From the NCBI GenBank assembly GCA_018820275.1, contig JAHJOO010000046.1, positions 1 through 56,106 on the forward strand: a stretch of DNA of 56,106 nt, given 5' to 3'. The notes beneath the pieces are model-generated. The model did not search any database. It was not told the origin of the DNA and saw only the letters and a list, made by a program, of their open reading frames with translations. The stretch comes from Alphaproteobacteria bacterium (GTDB lineage Bacteria; Pseudomonadota; Alphaproteobacteria; Caulobacterales; Caulobacteraceae). Shown here in pieces: positions 44,185 to 53,189 of this stretch (position 1 is the first letter of the stretch; every line of letters starts with the position of its first letter). A program made the translations under genes and the position numbers.

Positions 44185-44813
44185 AGACCGACGACCTGAT
44201 CGAGGCCCTCGCGCTGGGACTGCAGCCCGCCCGCCCGGCTCGCCCCGGCCTGCCGTGGCTGATGCTGGCCGCCGCCGCTGCGGCCGCTCTGGTTCTGGCC
44301 GTGCTGGGCCCGCGCGGAGACCTGGGCGCCGCGGTCCAGGGTCCGACCTTCTGGCTGAAGGCCGCCTACACCGTCGCCCTCGCCGGCGCCGCGCTGTGGT
44401 GGGTCGACCGGCTGGGCCGGCCGGGCGCTTCGGCCCGTCGCCCCGCGCTGGCCGTGGCCGCGGTCGTCGGCCTGGCGTTCGTCGCCGGCGCGATCGAACT
44501 GCTCAGCCTGCCGGCCGGGCTTCGGCTCGACGACCTGCTGGGGTGGAGCTGGCGCGAGTGCAGCCGCAACATCGTCATGGCCGCCCTCGCCGCGGCCCCG
44601 TTCGTCTGGCTGTCGGCCCGGCGGCTCGCGCCCACGCGGCCGACCCTTTCGGGCGCGGCCATGGGGGCGCTGACCGGAGCCGTCGCCGCCACCGCCTACG
44701 GCCTGCACTGCCCCGAAGCCACCGCCGCCTTCGTCGCCGTCTGGTACACGCTCGGCGTCGCCGCCGTGGCCGCCCTCGGCGCCGTCGTGGGCCGCTTCGC
44801 CCTGCGCTGGTGA
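44181..44813 (+). CDS. nrsF: membrane anti-sigma factor NrsF (DUF1109)
   Basis: A 210-residue protein with six hydrophobic helices and the DUF1109 layout. Cysteines fall at residues 127 (WSWRECSRNIV) and 177 (YGLHCPEATAAF), the two that are conserved and needed for metal response in Caulobacter NrsF. It holds SigF inactive at the membrane until metals act. It is coupled to sigF by an ATGA overlap. Confidence 0.92.
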   Translation: MKTDDLIEALALGLQPARPARPGLPWLMLAAAAAAALVLAVLGPRGDLGAAVQGPTFWLKAAYTVALAGAALWWVDRLGRPGASARRPALAVAAVVGLAFVAGAIELLSLPAGLRLDDLLGWSWRECSRNIVMAALAAAPFVWLSARRLAPTRPTLSGAAMGALTGAVAATAYGLHCPEATAAFVAVWYTLGVAAVAALGAVVGRFALRW

Positions 44814-44930
44814 GCGCCTTCAAACCGCGCGCAAACGGCCTCGCTTCCGCTTTTCCGCCGCCCTGAATCCGGCCCGATCCGGGCGCGCCATCACGAAACC
44901 GTGATCGGCACGGGACAGGGAGAGACGACG

Positions 44931-45797
44931 ATGCGCAAGGGACTTTGGCTCGCCGCGGCGGGCGTTCTGATGCTGGCGGGGTGCGAACAGGCTGCCGACG
45001 ATCGGGCGGCGGAGACGGCGACCGAGGCCGCACCGGCGGCCACCGCCGACCCGGGCCCCGCGGCGGAAGTGGCCGGCGGCCGCGTCCCGCTCGACGTCGC
45101 GCCCGCGCCCGTCGCGCGCATCGCCTATGGCTTCGCCTACGCCCTCTCGGTCCCCCGCGTCCGGGGGGCCGAACTGATGAGCCGCCACGAACTGACCTGC
45201 GCCGCGGCCGGGCCCGGCTTCTGCCAGGTGATGTCCGCCCAGGCCGACTGGTCGTCGCGCCGTCCGGGCGGGCGACTGGAGCTTCGCGGCCAGCCCGACT
45301 GGATCAACCGCTTCCGGGCAGGCCTCGCCGCCGACGCGCGCGACTCCGGCGGCCGGCTGGAGACCGCCGTGACCGAGGGCGAAGACCTCACCGCCCGCAT
45401 CGACGCCGCGGATCAGGGCGTTCGGACCGAGGCGGACCTCGCCGCGCGCATCCGCGACCTGCAGGCGCGCCGCGGCGGCACGCTGGAACAGCGGCTGGCC
45501 GTCGAGAAGGAACTGGCCGACCTGCGCCGGCGACAGGACGCGCTCGCGCTCGAGGCCCGGCAACTCGACACGAGGGTTCGGACCGCGACGCTGACGATCG
45601 ACTACCGGCAGGGTGGCGCCCTCGCCGCCGACAGTCCGACCCGGCCGGTCGTGCAGGCGGTTCAGGACGCCTTCGGCCTGTCCATGGGCATGCTGGCCGT
45701 GCTGATCACCGCCGGATCGATCCTGCTGCCGGTCGTCGGTGTCGCCGGCCTGACGTGGTGGGCCATCCGGCGCCGCAGGCGCCCGGCGGCCGCCTGA
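44931..45797 (+). CDS. DUF4349-like lipoprotein with C-terminal membrane helix
   Basis: A 288-residue protein with a lipoprotein signal (lipobox LAGC, Cys18), a DUF4349-like middle part (ARIAYGFAYALSVPR, RIDAADQGVRTEADLAARI), a coiled coil with LEQRLAVEKELADLRRRQD and a C-terminal helix (MLAVLITAGSILLPVVGVAG) ending in a basic tail. This layout places the coiled coil in the periplasm. The role is unknown. It follows nrsF by 117 bp and need not be part of that operon. Confidence 0.82.
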   Translation: MRKGLWLAAAGVLMLAGCEQAADDRAAETATEAAPAATADPGPAAEVAGGRVPLDVAPAPVARIAYGFAYALSVPRVRGAELMSRHELTCAAAGPGFCQVMSAQADWSSRRPGGRLELRGQPDWINRFRAGLAADARDSGGRLETAVTEGEDLTARIDAADQGVRTEADLAARIRDLQARRGGTLEQRLAVEKELADLRRRQDALALEARQLDTRVRTATLTIDYRQGGALAADSPTRPVVQAVQDAFGLSMGMLAVLITAGSILLPVVGVAGLTWWAIRRRRRPAAA

Positions 45798-45828
45798 CCG
45801 CCCGGGGCTGGGGACCGGGGTCCGGTCC

Positions 45829-46707
45829 TCAGCCCTGCCGCCGCACCAGCCGGGAATAGTCCTCCATCAGCCCCAGCGTGATCGCACCGGGCTTGAAGGT
45901 GTACTCGCCGATCTCGCTGACCGGGGTCACCTCGGCCGCCGTGCCGGTCAGCCAGCATTCGGTGAAGCCCGACAGCTCCTCCGGCCGGATGTGGCGCACG
46001 ACCACCTCGATGCCCCTGGCCTCGGCCAGGGCGATGACCGTCTGGCGGGTGATGCCGTCCAGGATGGCGTCGATGGGCGGGGTGTGGATCACGCCGTCCT
46101 GCACGAAGAAGACGTTGGCCCCGGTCGCCTCGGCCACATAGCCGCGCCAGTCCAGCATCATGGCGTCGGAATAGCCGCGCTTCTCCGCCGCCGTCTTGGA
46201 CAGGGTGCAGATCATGTACAGGCCCGCGGCCTTGGCCGCGGACGGCGCCGTCATCGGGTCGGGGCGGCGCCATTTGGCCCACTCCAGCCGGATTCCCTTC
46301 GCCTTGGTCTCGGCGTCGAAGTAGCTGGGCCAGTCCCATACGGCGATGGCGACGTGGATCTTCGTCGCGCCGGCGGTCACGCTAACCTGTTCGGGACCGC
46401 GATAGGCGACCGGCCGGACGTAGCAGTCCGACAGGCCCATCTTCTCGCAGGTTTCCTTGCAGGCTTGATCGATCTCGGCCACGCTGTACGGAAGGTCGAA
46501 ATCCAGCAGGTTGGCCGACCGGGCCAGGCGCTCGGAATGCTCGGTCAGCTTGAAGATTTCGCCCGCGTACATACGCTCACCCTCGAACACCGACGAACCG
46601 TAGTGCAGGGCATGGGTCAGAACGTGCGTCTTCGCGTCCCGCCAGGACACGAAATCGCCGTCCATCCAGATCCAGCCGTCACGATCGTCGAAAGGAACGA
46701 AGGCCAT
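45829..46707 (-). CDS. ilvE: branched-chain amino-acid aminotransferase
   Basis: A 292-residue fold-type IV PLP enzyme catalysing the last step of Leu, Ile and Val synthesis. The N-terminal THALHYGSSVFEGERMYAG and SANLLDFDLPYSV, the PLP lysine region ETKAKGIRLEWAKWRRP with ASKTAAEKRGYSDAMMLD, and EATGANVFFVQDGVIHTPP are typical IlvE segments. Length is slightly short of the 309-residue E. coli enzyme, as is usual for alphaproteobacteria. Divergent from the OmpR-type regulator gene. Confidence 0.95.
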   Translation of the reverse strand: MAFVPFDDRDGWIWMDGDFVSWRDAKTHVLTHALHYGSSVFEGERMYAGEIFKLTEHSERLARSANLLDFDLPYSVAEIDQACKETCEKMGLSDCYVRPVAYRGPEQVSVTAGATKIHVAIAVWDWPSYFDAETKAKGIRLEWAKWRRPDPMTAPSAAKAAGLYMICTLSKTAAEKRGYSDAMMLDWRGYVAEATGANVFFVQDGVIHTPPIDAILDGITRQTVIALAEARGIEVVVRHIRPEELSGFTECWLTGTAAEVTPVSEIGEYTFKPGAITLGLMEDYSRLVRRQG

Positions 46708-46783
46708 TGAACGTCGTCTCCCGTTGCCAGACCGGCGTTAGACCCGCCGTCGCCGCCCTCGTCAACGTCGGGGCGGTCGCCTG

Positions 46784-47515
46784 ATGGCCATGACAGGTCC
46801 CCATGGACGCTCCGGCCCCGTCGCGGGGGCGGGTTCCGGCCGTCACCTTCTGGTGGTGGACGACGACGACCGGATTCGCGAACTGCTCAAGGAATTCCTG
46901 ACCCGGGAGGGGTACCGGGTCACCGGCGCCGCCCACGCCGCCGCCGCCCGCCGGCTGGTCGAACTCATCGAGTTCGATCTGATCGTGCTCGACGTCATGA
47001 TGCCCGGCGAAAGCGGCTTCGACCTCACCACCTGGATTCGCGCCCAAGCCGCGACCTCGGCCACGCCGGTGCTGCTGCTGACCGCGCGCGGCGACCCGGG
47101 CGACCGGATCGAGGGCCTGTCCCGCGGTGCCGACGACTACATGTCCAAGCCGTTCGAACCGCGCGAACTGGCGCTGCGGATCGACGCCATCCTGCGCCGC
47201 ACCGGCGGCAAGCCGCTGACCCCGCGCGAGATCAAGCTGGGCGACGCCGTGTTCGACATGGAGCGGCTGGAACTGATGCGCGACGGCAAGCCCCAGCGCC
47301 TGACCGAGGCCGAGGCCCAGCTGCTGAAGACCCTGGCGATCCACGCCCATTCCGCCGTCGAGCGCATCAGCCTGTCGCCCGACACCGCCGACGTCACCGG
47401 CCGCGCCGTGGACGTCCAGGTGACGCGCCTGCGCCGCAAGCTGGAGGCGGATCCCAAGAACCCGCGCTACCTGCAGACCGTGCGCGGCGTCGGCTACATG
47501 CTGGCGCCGGACTGA
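46784..47515 (+). CDS. OmpR-type response regulator
   Basis: A 243-residue response regulator with an N-terminal receiver (acidic VVDDDDRIRE, phospho-acceptor Asp in LIVLDVMMPGESG, Thr in LLLTARGD, Lys in YMSKPFEP) and a winged-helix output domain ending TRLRRKLEADPKNP, YLQTVRGVGYM. The first 20 residues are a Gly/Pro-rich extension. Together with the following kinase and next to ilvE, it resembles the PetR/PetP-type pair of alphaproteobacteria, but I do not assign the symbol. Confidence 0.93.
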   Translation: MAMTGPHGRSGPVAGAGSGRHLLVVDDDDRIRELLKEFLTREGYRVTGAAHAAAARRLVELIEFDLIVLDVMMPGESGFDLTTWIRAQAATSATPVLLLTARGDPGDRIEGLSRGADDYMSKPFEPRELALRIDAILRRTGGKPLTPREIKLGDAVFDMERLELMRDGKPQRLTEAEAQLLKTLAIHAHSAVERISLSPDTADVTGRAVDVQVTRLRRKLEADPKNPRYLQTVRGVGYMLAPD

Positions 47516-47516
47516 G

Positions 47517-48860
47517 ATGAAGATCCCCTCCCCGCCCGTCCTGAAGCGGCTGCTCAAGCGGCGGCTTCCCAAGACGCTGTGGGGCCGGTCGCTACTGATC
47601 ATCGTCGTGCCGGTGATGATCATGCAGGGCGCCGTCACCTGGGCCTTCTTCGACGCCCACTGGCAGACCGTGAACGCGCGCCTGTCCGAGGGTCTGGCGG
47701 GCGACGTCGCTTGGGCGGCGGACGCCTATGAGCGCGATCCCACCCCCGATGGCCTCGCGGCGGTCGCGGACCGCGCCGAACGTTTCATGGCCCTGTCGGT
47801 CGCCTTCCAGGCCGATCGCGTCCTGCCGGCCGAGCGGCGGCGCGGGCCCATCGGCGTGGTCGACCGGTCGCTGGAGGCGGCCCTCGCCTCACGCCTCGAC
47901 CAGCCGTTCTGGTTCGACACCACCCGCTATCCCGCCTACGTCGACATCCAGGTCCAGCAGCCAGGCGGCGTGCTGCGCATCATCGCGCCGCGGGAGCGGG
48001 CGGTGGCGACCCAGGCCCATATCTTCGTCTTCTGGCTGCTGGGCGCGACGGCCCTGCTGCTGGGCATCGCCATCCTGTTCATCCGCAACCAGGTCCGCGC
48101 CATCGAGCGGCTGGCCAGCGCGGCCGAGGCCTTCGGCCGGGGCGAGACCGACGCGCGCTTCAAGCCGCACGGCGCGCGCGAGGTCCGCGCCGCCGCCCAG
48201 GCCTTTCTGGCGATGCGCGAACGCATCCAGCGCCACATCGAGCAGCGCACCGCCCTGCTGGCCTCGGTCAGCCACGACCTGCGCACGCCGCTGACCCGGC
48301 TGCGCCTCGAGCTGGCGCTGGCGCCCGCCTTCAAACGCGCCACCGCCATGCGCGCCGATCTCGACGAGATGGAGCACATGATCGACGAGTATCTCGCCTT
48401 CGCCCGGGGCGAAGCCGGGGAAACCGCGCAGACCCTGTCGGTCGCCGACCTGCTCGCGCGCGCCGCCGGAGACGCCGGCCGGTCCGGTGCCGGGGTTCAG
48501 GTCGAGGTGCCGCACGACCTGTCGGTCGTCGTGCGGCCCCTCGCCTTCCGGCGCGCGCTCGCCAACCTGGCCGACAACGCCGCCGCCCACGGAGAGACGG
48601 TGCGGCTCTCCGCCCGCGCCCTGCCCTCGGGCGGCGTCGAGATCGCGGTCGAGGACGACGGCCCCGGGATCCCCGAGGACATGCACGAGGAGGCCTTCCG
48701 CCCCTTCTCCCGCCTCGACCCGTCCCGCAACCAGAACCGCAAGGGCGTGGGTCTGGGTCTGGCCATCGCCCGCGACGTCGCCCGCGGCCACGGCGGCGAC
48801 ATCACGCTCGGCCGCAGCGACCTGGGCGGCCTGAAGGCCGCGCTGCGCCTGCCCGGCTGA
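47517..48860 (+). CDS. EnvZ-type sensor histidine kinase
   Basis: A 447-residue membrane kinase. Two helices (about residues 22-44 and 166-190) flank a periplasmic domain; a HAMP linker follows with AFGRGETDARFKPHGARE, then HisKA with VSHDLRTPLTRLRLEL (phospho-His near residue 254) and HATPase with LANLADNAAAHG, EDDGPGIPED and GVGLGLAIARDV. It is 1 nt downstream of the response-regulator stop and is its obvious partner. Confidence 0.95.
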   Translation: MKIPSPPVLKRLLKRRLPKTLWGRSLLIIVVPVMIMQGAVTWAFFDAHWQTVNARLSEGLAGDVAWAADAYERDPTPDGLAAVADRAERFMALSVAFQADRVLPAERRRGPIGVVDRSLEAALASRLDQPFWFDTTRYPAYVDIQVQQPGGVLRIIAPRERAVATQAHIFVFWLLGATALLLGIAILFIRNQVRAIERLASAAEAFGRGETDARFKPHGAREVRAAAQAFLAMRERIQRHIEQRTALLASVSHDLRTPLTRLRLELALAPAFKRATAMRADLDEMEHMIDEYLAFARGEAGETAQTLSVADLLARAAGDAGRSGAGVQVEVPHDLSVVVRPLAFRRALANLADNAAAHGETVRLSARALPSGGVEIAVEDDGPGIPEDMHEEAFRPFSRLDPSRNQNRKGVGLGLAIARDVARGHGGDITLGRSDLGGLKAALRLPG

Positions 48861-48923
48861 CCCGACTTCGCGATTTCCCGTTTCAGGCGCATACTGAAGG
48901 CTCAACCCACCCCGGAGGTCGCC

Positions 48924-49406
48924 GTGCGCAAGATCGCCTTCCTCGCTTCCCTGGTCGCCGCCGCCGCCGTCGCCGGCGTCGCCCAAGCCCAGACCGTCAA
49001 CGTCGAGATCGGCGGCGAGCTGCGCCGCGAGGCGCTGGACCTCGGCCCGCGCGACGTGCGCCGGCAAGCCGACCGGCTGGCCGAGGTCGTGCACGCCGCC
49101 CTCGTCCGCCAGGGCGGTTTCGAGGGCGCGACGGTGAACCTCGTCCTGCTCGACGTGCGCCCCAACCGGCCCACCTTCCAGCAGCTGGCCGACAGCCCGG
49201 GCCTCGACGGGCACCGCAGCGTCTCCACCGGCGGCGCCGAAATCACCGGCGAGATCGTCCTCGCCGACGGCACGGTCAGGCCGCTGCCGCGCTGGGACTG
49301 GTACAGCCACTCCATTTCCGAGGTGATGGGCTTCGGCACCTGGCAGGACGCCGAGCGCGCCTATTCGCGCTACGCCACCGCCCTGATCTCAGGCCGGCTG
49401 CTCTGA
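48924..49406 (+). CDS. secreted protein of unknown function
   Basis: A 160-residue protein with a signal peptide ending near GVAQAQ. The mature part has LRREALDLGPRDVRRQADRL, VNLVLLDVRPNRPTFQQL and EVMGFGTWQDAERAYSRYA, all soluble. The start is GTG behind a CCGGAGG site. Homologues in Caulobacterales are uncharacterised. It converges with proC with an 18-nt overlap. Confidence 0.78.
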   Translation: MRKIAFLASLVAAAAVAGVAQAQTVNVEIGGELRREALDLGPRDVRRQADRLAEVVHAALVRQGGFEGATVNLVLLDVRPNRPTFQQLADSPGLDGHRSVSTGGAEITGEIVLADGTVRPLPRWDWYSHSISEVMGFGTWQDAERAYSRYATALISGRLL

Positions 49407-50186
49407 GCCCAGCTCGCGGGCGCGCGCGACCGCCGCGTCGATCGCCGCCCGCGCCGCCTGCCTGACGGCGTCGCGCGACGCGTCCAGCCCCGCGCGGGTG
49501 GTCCCGCCCGGCGAGGCGACCCGGGCGATCAGCGTCTCCAGCGCCTGGCCTTCCGCCGCCCCCGCCCCGGCGGAGCGAAGCGCCCCCCGGGCGAGCGCCA
49601 GCGCGGCGCCCGGCGACAGCCCCCGCGCCGCGCCCGCCTCGGCCAGCGCCAGAACGAAGGCGAGGACGAAGGCCGGGGCCGAGCCCGCCGTCGCCGTGGC
49701 CGCGTCCATCAGCGCCTCGTCCGGCAAGTCCACCACCTCGGCCACGGCGCGGAACAGCTCGCCGGCCGCGAACCGGGTCGCGGCCTCCGCGGCCCAGATC
49801 GCCGCCACGCCCTGCGCCTGGGCCACGCCCGTGGTCGGCATGACCCGGGCCGTCGGCGCGATCAGCACGCCGGAGACGGCCGCGGCGGACACGCCGGCCA
49901 TGAGGGAGACGACGACGGCGTCGGAGGCCAGCCTCCCGGCCAGCGGCGCGACGGCGGCGCGCCAGACGGCCGGCTTGACCGCGAGCACGACGGCGCGCGC
50001 CTCGCCGAGCGCCGCGATGCCGGGGTTGATCCGCGCGCCCTGCGACCGCGCCGCCTCGGCGACGGGCTTTTCCGAAGGCGTCAGGATGATCAGGTCGGCG
50101 GGCGTCACCGGCCCCGCCCGCATCCAGCCCTCGACGAGGGCCGAGCCCAGGCGGCCGCAGCCGACCAGGACGACCGGCCGGGCCAT
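49389..50186 (-). CDS. proC: pyrroline-5-carboxylate reductase
   Basis: A 265-residue NAD(P)H enzyme of proline synthesis: P5C to L-proline. VLVGCGRLGSALVEGWMRAG is the Rossmann loop; ARVMPTTGVAQAQGVAAI and LMDAATATAGSAPAFVLAF are the conserved central and C-terminal segments (the latter is usually D-x-x-T-A-L-S-G-S-G-P-A, here partly altered). RVASPGGTTRAGLD matches the family signature near the end. Its ATG shares a base with the YbjN-like stop, so the two are coupled. Confidence 0.9.
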   Translation of the reverse strand: MARPVVLVGCGRLGSALVEGWMRAGPVTPADLIILTPSEKPVAEAARSQGARINPGIAALGEARAVVLAVKPAVWRAAVAPLAGRLASDAVVVSLMAGVSAAAVSGVLIAPTARVMPTTGVAQAQGVAAIWAAEAATRFAAGELFRAVAEVVDLPDEALMDAATATAGSAPAFVLAFVLALAEAGAARGLSPGAALALARGALRSAGAGAAEGQALETLIARVASPGGTTRAGLDASRDAVRQAARAAIDAAVARARELGSEQPA

Positions 50187-50689
50187 CAGGCCGAGCCGAC
50201 GGTCTCGAACATGCAGGCCGCGATCGCGTCGGCCGGCTTCTTCATCCCGCGAATCATGAAGTCGAAGGCGGGGAAATAGCGGTCGGCGGCTTCCACCGCC
50301 GCGTCGATCATGGTGGCGGCCTGCGCCAGCGTGGGCCGGTCGCCGTGCGGCAGGGCCAGGGCCGTGCGGAAGACGATCTCCCCGTCCTCGGGCCACAGCT
50401 CGAAATGGCCGATCCAGGTGCGCTGATTGACCAGGCCGATCAGTTCGTGCGCCGCGCCGCGCCGGCTCTTGGCCGCCCGCAGGTCCAGCGAGCAGCACAG
50501 CTGCAGGCAGTCGCCCTCGGGCCGCCAGGCGAACCACAGCTCATAGTCGCGCCAGTCGCCGGCCAGGGAGAACGCCAGATCGCCGTCGTCCGTGCGGTCA
50601 AACGGCAGGTTCTCGGCACTCAGCACGTGCTCGACCACATCCAGCGGATCGAAGGAAACGTCGACCTCGTCGGGTCTCACGGCGTCCAT
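50186..50689 (-). CDS. YbjN-domain protein
   Basis: A 167-residue soluble protein with the YbjN pattern: FDPLDVVEHVLSAENLPFDR, YELWFAWRPEGDCLQLCCSL, RGAAHELIGLVNQRTWIGHFEL and TLAQAATMIDAAVEAADRYFPAF. YbjN-like proteins resemble type III secretion chaperones and affect stress and motility traits in enterobacteria; here the role is unknown. It is followed directly by proC, and preceded by the UbiK-like gene 80 nt away. Confidence 0.88.
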   Translation of the reverse strand: MDAVRPDEVDVSFDPLDVVEHVLSAENLPFDRTDDGDLAFSLAGDWRDYELWFAWRPEGDCLQLCCSLDLRAAKSRRGAAHELIGLVNQRTWIGHFELWPEDGEIVFRTALALPHGDRPTLAQAATMIDAAVEAADRYFPAFDFMIRGMKKPADAIAACMFETVGSA

Positions 50690-50769
50690 TCAGGCGTTTC
50701 CGATCTCAAGCGGCGACGGACGCGACTCACGCCCGACAGGGGGACCGTAGGCGGGGCGGCGGATTCGGC

Positions 50770-51060
50770 TCAACCGGCTGCGTCCTTGGGGGGAACGGCG
50801 CCTGTGGACCTTCCCGTTTCAGGCTTCTTTCGTCCGTCCTCGGACGGCGTCTTCAGCGCCGCCAGTTCGGCGCGCAGGGCCGCGATTTCCGCCTTCAGCA
50901 CGTCGAACTCGTCGCGGCGGACCAGATCCAGCTCGGCGACCATGCGGTCGGTCTGGGCGCGCATGGCCGACTTCGCTTCCTCGCCGGCGGCCTGGGCCAG
51001 ACCCATGGCGCCCGTGGTCAGCTTGGCGAATTCGTCCAGCAGGGGATTGCGCGTTTGCAT
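50770..51060 (-). CDS. ubiK: UbiK/BMFP-family accessory protein
   Basis: A 96-residue protein with the start NPLLDEFAKLTTGAMGLAQ and a coiled coil (FDVLKAEIAALRAELAALK) followed by a disordered Pro/Lys-rich tail. This is the BMFP/DUF526 layout of UbiK, a membrane-fusogenic factor that helps the ubiquinone-synthesis Ubi complex. The NPLLDEF motif is well conserved. It faces away from lgt across a 180-bp gap. Confidence 0.85.
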   Translation of the reverse strand: MQTRNPLLDEFAKLTTGAMGLAQAAGEEAKSAMRAQTDRMVAELDLVRRDEFDVLKAEIAALRAELAALKTPSEDGRKKPETGRSTGAVPPKDAAG

Positions 51061-51240
51061 GTGTCTGTCTCCTGCCTTCGAAGGTCGGCCGCGTCGGTTG
51101 CCATATGGTAAACGAAACCTTGCCGTGCAGCCGTGTCGCCGGAGATGATGGCGGCGACGTGACGCCGCACGGCGATCAGCACGCGACGCCGCCCGCGCCG
51201 CTTGCTAAAGCCCGGACAGACACCGCAGCGGAGGCGTGCC

Positions 51241-52113
51241 TTGGACTTCCCGAACTTCGATCCGGTCTGGTTCAGCATCGGTCCCCTGCCGATCCGCTGG
51301 TACGCGCTGGCCTACGTCGCCGGTCTCGGCCTCGGCTGGTGGTACGCCGCGCGTCTGGCCAAAAGCGTCACGGCCTGGGCCCCGAACCGTCCGCCCCTGA
51401 CCTCGACCCAGCTGGACGACCTCGTCATGTGGGTGGCGCTGGGCGTCATCGGCGGCGGTCGCCTCGGCTTCGCCCTGTTCTACAAGCCCGAGCTCTATGC
51501 CCAGCTGTTCACCGGCCCCGACAACCTGGCCCTGCTGCGCCTGTGGGACGGCGGCATGAGCTTCCACGGCGGGCTGATCGGCGTCTGCCTGGCCATCTTC
51601 TTCCACGCCCGCGCGATCAAGGCGCCGCTGCTCAGCGTGGGGGACCTTGTGGCCCCCGCCGTGCCGATCGGCCTGTTCTTCGGGCGCATGGCCAATTTCA
51701 TCAACGGCGAGCTGTGGGGCCGCCCCACCGACGTGCCGTGGGCCGTCCGCTTCTGCAACGACCGCATCATCGACACCTATGGTTTCTGTCCCGCCGGCGA
51801 CGTGCCGCGCCATCCCAGCCAGCTGTACGAAGCCGGTCTGGAGGGTCTGCTGCTGTTCGCCCTGCTGTGGGTCGCGGTCTGGCAATGGCGTCTGCTGTCC
51901 AAGCCGGGCTACGTCACCGGCCTGTTCCTGACCGGCTACGGCCTCAGCCGCGCCATTCTGGAAACGGTGCGCGAACCGGACGCCCACATGCCCGAGCTGC
52001 TGCGCGGCACGGTGACGATGGGCATGCTGCTGTCGATCCCGATGATCCTGATCGGGGTCTGGCTGATCTGGCGCGCGCGCAGCCGGCCGCCGGTCGTCGC
52101 CCCGGCGGCATGA
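51241..52113 (+). CDS. lgt: prolipoprotein diacylglyceryl transferase
   Basis: A 290-residue inner-membrane enzyme that transfers diacylglyceryl from phosphatidylglycerol to the lipobox cysteine of prolipoproteins. LRLWDGGMSFHGGLIGVCL contains the H-G-G of the family signature and GLFFGRMANFINGELWGRP the essential Arg and Asn-Glu region. A GGAGG site lies 6 nt before the TTG at 51241, so translation probably starts there; an upstream TTG at 51202 adds atypical residues and lacks a site. First gene of the lgt-midA-pgeF operon, stop overlapping the next ATG by 4 nt. Confidence 0.94.
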   Translation: MDFPNFDPVWFSIGPLPIRWYALAYVAGLGLGWWYAARLAKSVTAWAPNRPPLTSTQLDDLVMWVALGVIGGGRLGFALFYKPELYAQLFTGPDNLALLRLWDGGMSFHGGLIGVCLAIFFHARAIKAPLLSVGDLVAPAVPIGLFFGRMANFINGELWGRPTDVPWAVRFCNDRIIDTYGFCPAGDVPRHPSQLYEAGLEGLLLFALLWVAVWQWRLLSKPGYVTGLFLTGYGLSRAILETVREPDAHMPELLRGTVTMGMLLSIPMILIGVWLIWRARSRPPVVAPAA

Positions 52114-53189
52114 CTGAGACGCTCAAGGCCCGGCTGGTGCGCGAGATCGCCCTGACCGGGCCCATGCCGGTCGACGCCTACGTCACCCGCTGCCTGCACG
52201 ACCCGCGGGGCGGCTACTACGCCACCCGCCCGGCGCTGGGCGCGACCGGCGACTTCATCACCGCGCCCATGGTCAGCCAGATGTTCGGCGAGCTGATCGG
52301 CCTGTGGGCGGTCGAGACCTGGCGTCGGCTGGGCGCGCCCGAGCGCCTGCGTCTGGTCGAGGTCGGTCCCGGCGACGGGACGCTGATGGCCGACGCCCTG
52401 CGGGCCGCCCGGCTGGACCGCGGCTTCCTCGAGGCCGTCGACCTGATCCTGATCGAGCCCAGCGCCCCCCTTCGTCAGGTGCAGGCGCGGACCCTCGCCG
52501 ACGCCGACGTTCATCCCCGCTGGGTCGCCGACCTGGGCCGGGTCGAGACCGATGCCCCGGTGATCCTGATCGCCAATGAGGTGCTGGACTGCCTGCCGGC
52601 GCGCCAGTTTGTGCGCGACGGCGACGCCTGGCGTGAGCGCTGCGTCGCGGCGACCGAGGATGGCGACCTGGGGTTCACCCTGTCGGCCATCACCGGCGGC
52701 TTCCGCCGACCGGCCTTCGAGGTGGCCGACGGACAAACCGTGGAAATCTCCGCCGCCCAGGAAGGCTTCGGCCGCGCGGTGGCGGAGCTGGTGGCCGCCG
52801 CGACCGGCGCCGCCCTGCTGATCGACTACGGCCGCGACCGGCCCGGCCCCGGCGACACGCTGCAGGCCCTGTCGCGCCACGCGAAAGTGGATCCGCTGGC
52901 CGAGCCCGGTGCCGCCGACGTCACCCAGTGGGCCGACTTCCCGACCGTGCTGGAAGCCGCCCTGCATGCCGGCGCCGACGTCACCGGCTGCCGGCCCCAG
53001 GGCGAGTTCCTGCGCCGCCTCGGGATCGGGGCCCGCGCCCAATCCCTGTCGGCCGCGCGCGCCGACGCCGCCCCGGTCGTCGCCCGCCAGCTGCAACGCC
53101 TGACCGCGCCGGACCAGATGGGCGAGCTGTTCAAGGCCTGCGTCGTCTTCGCCCCGCGCAGCCTGAGCGTTCCGGGGTTCGAGCCATGA
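52110..53189 (+). CDS. MidA/NDUFAF7-family SAM-dependent methyltransferase
   Basis: A 359-residue protein of the COG1565 family. The N-terminal YVTRCLHDPRGGYYATRPALG and GDFITAPMVSQMFGELIGLW, the SAM-binding LRLVEVGPGDGTLMADAL and the VILIANEVLDCLPARQF motif are all typical. In mitochondria the homologue NDUFAF7 methylates an arginine of complex I subunit NDUFS2; bacterial function is probably related but unproven. Overlaps lgt and pgeF by 4 nt each, an arrangement common in alphaproteobacteria. Confidence 0.92.
   Translation: MTETLKARLVREIALTGPMPVDAYVTRCLHDPRGGYYATRPALGATGDFITAPMVSQMFGELIGLWAVETWRRLGAPERLRLVEVGPGDGTLMADALRAARLDRGFLEAVDLILIEPSAPLRQVQARTLADADVHPRWVADLGRVETDAPVILIANEVLDCLPARQFVRDGDAWRERCVAATEDGDLGFTLSAITGGFRRPAFEVADGQTVEISAAQEGFGRAVAELVAAATGAALLIDYGRDRPGPGDTLQALSRHAKVDPLAEPGAADVTQWADFPTVLEAALHAGADVTGCRPQGEFLRRLGIGARAQSLSAARADAAPVVARQLQRLTAPDQMGELFKACVVFAPRSLSVPGFEP

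Noticed and set aside
45798..45828. Terminator between the DUF4349 and ilvE genes
   Set aside because: The GGCTGGGGACC...GGTCCTCAGCC inverted repeat is imperfect and has no T tract on either strand.
51202..51240. TTG at 51202 as the start of lgt
   Set aside because: It adds a basic stretch absent from the family, and the GGAGG site fits only the TTG at 51241.
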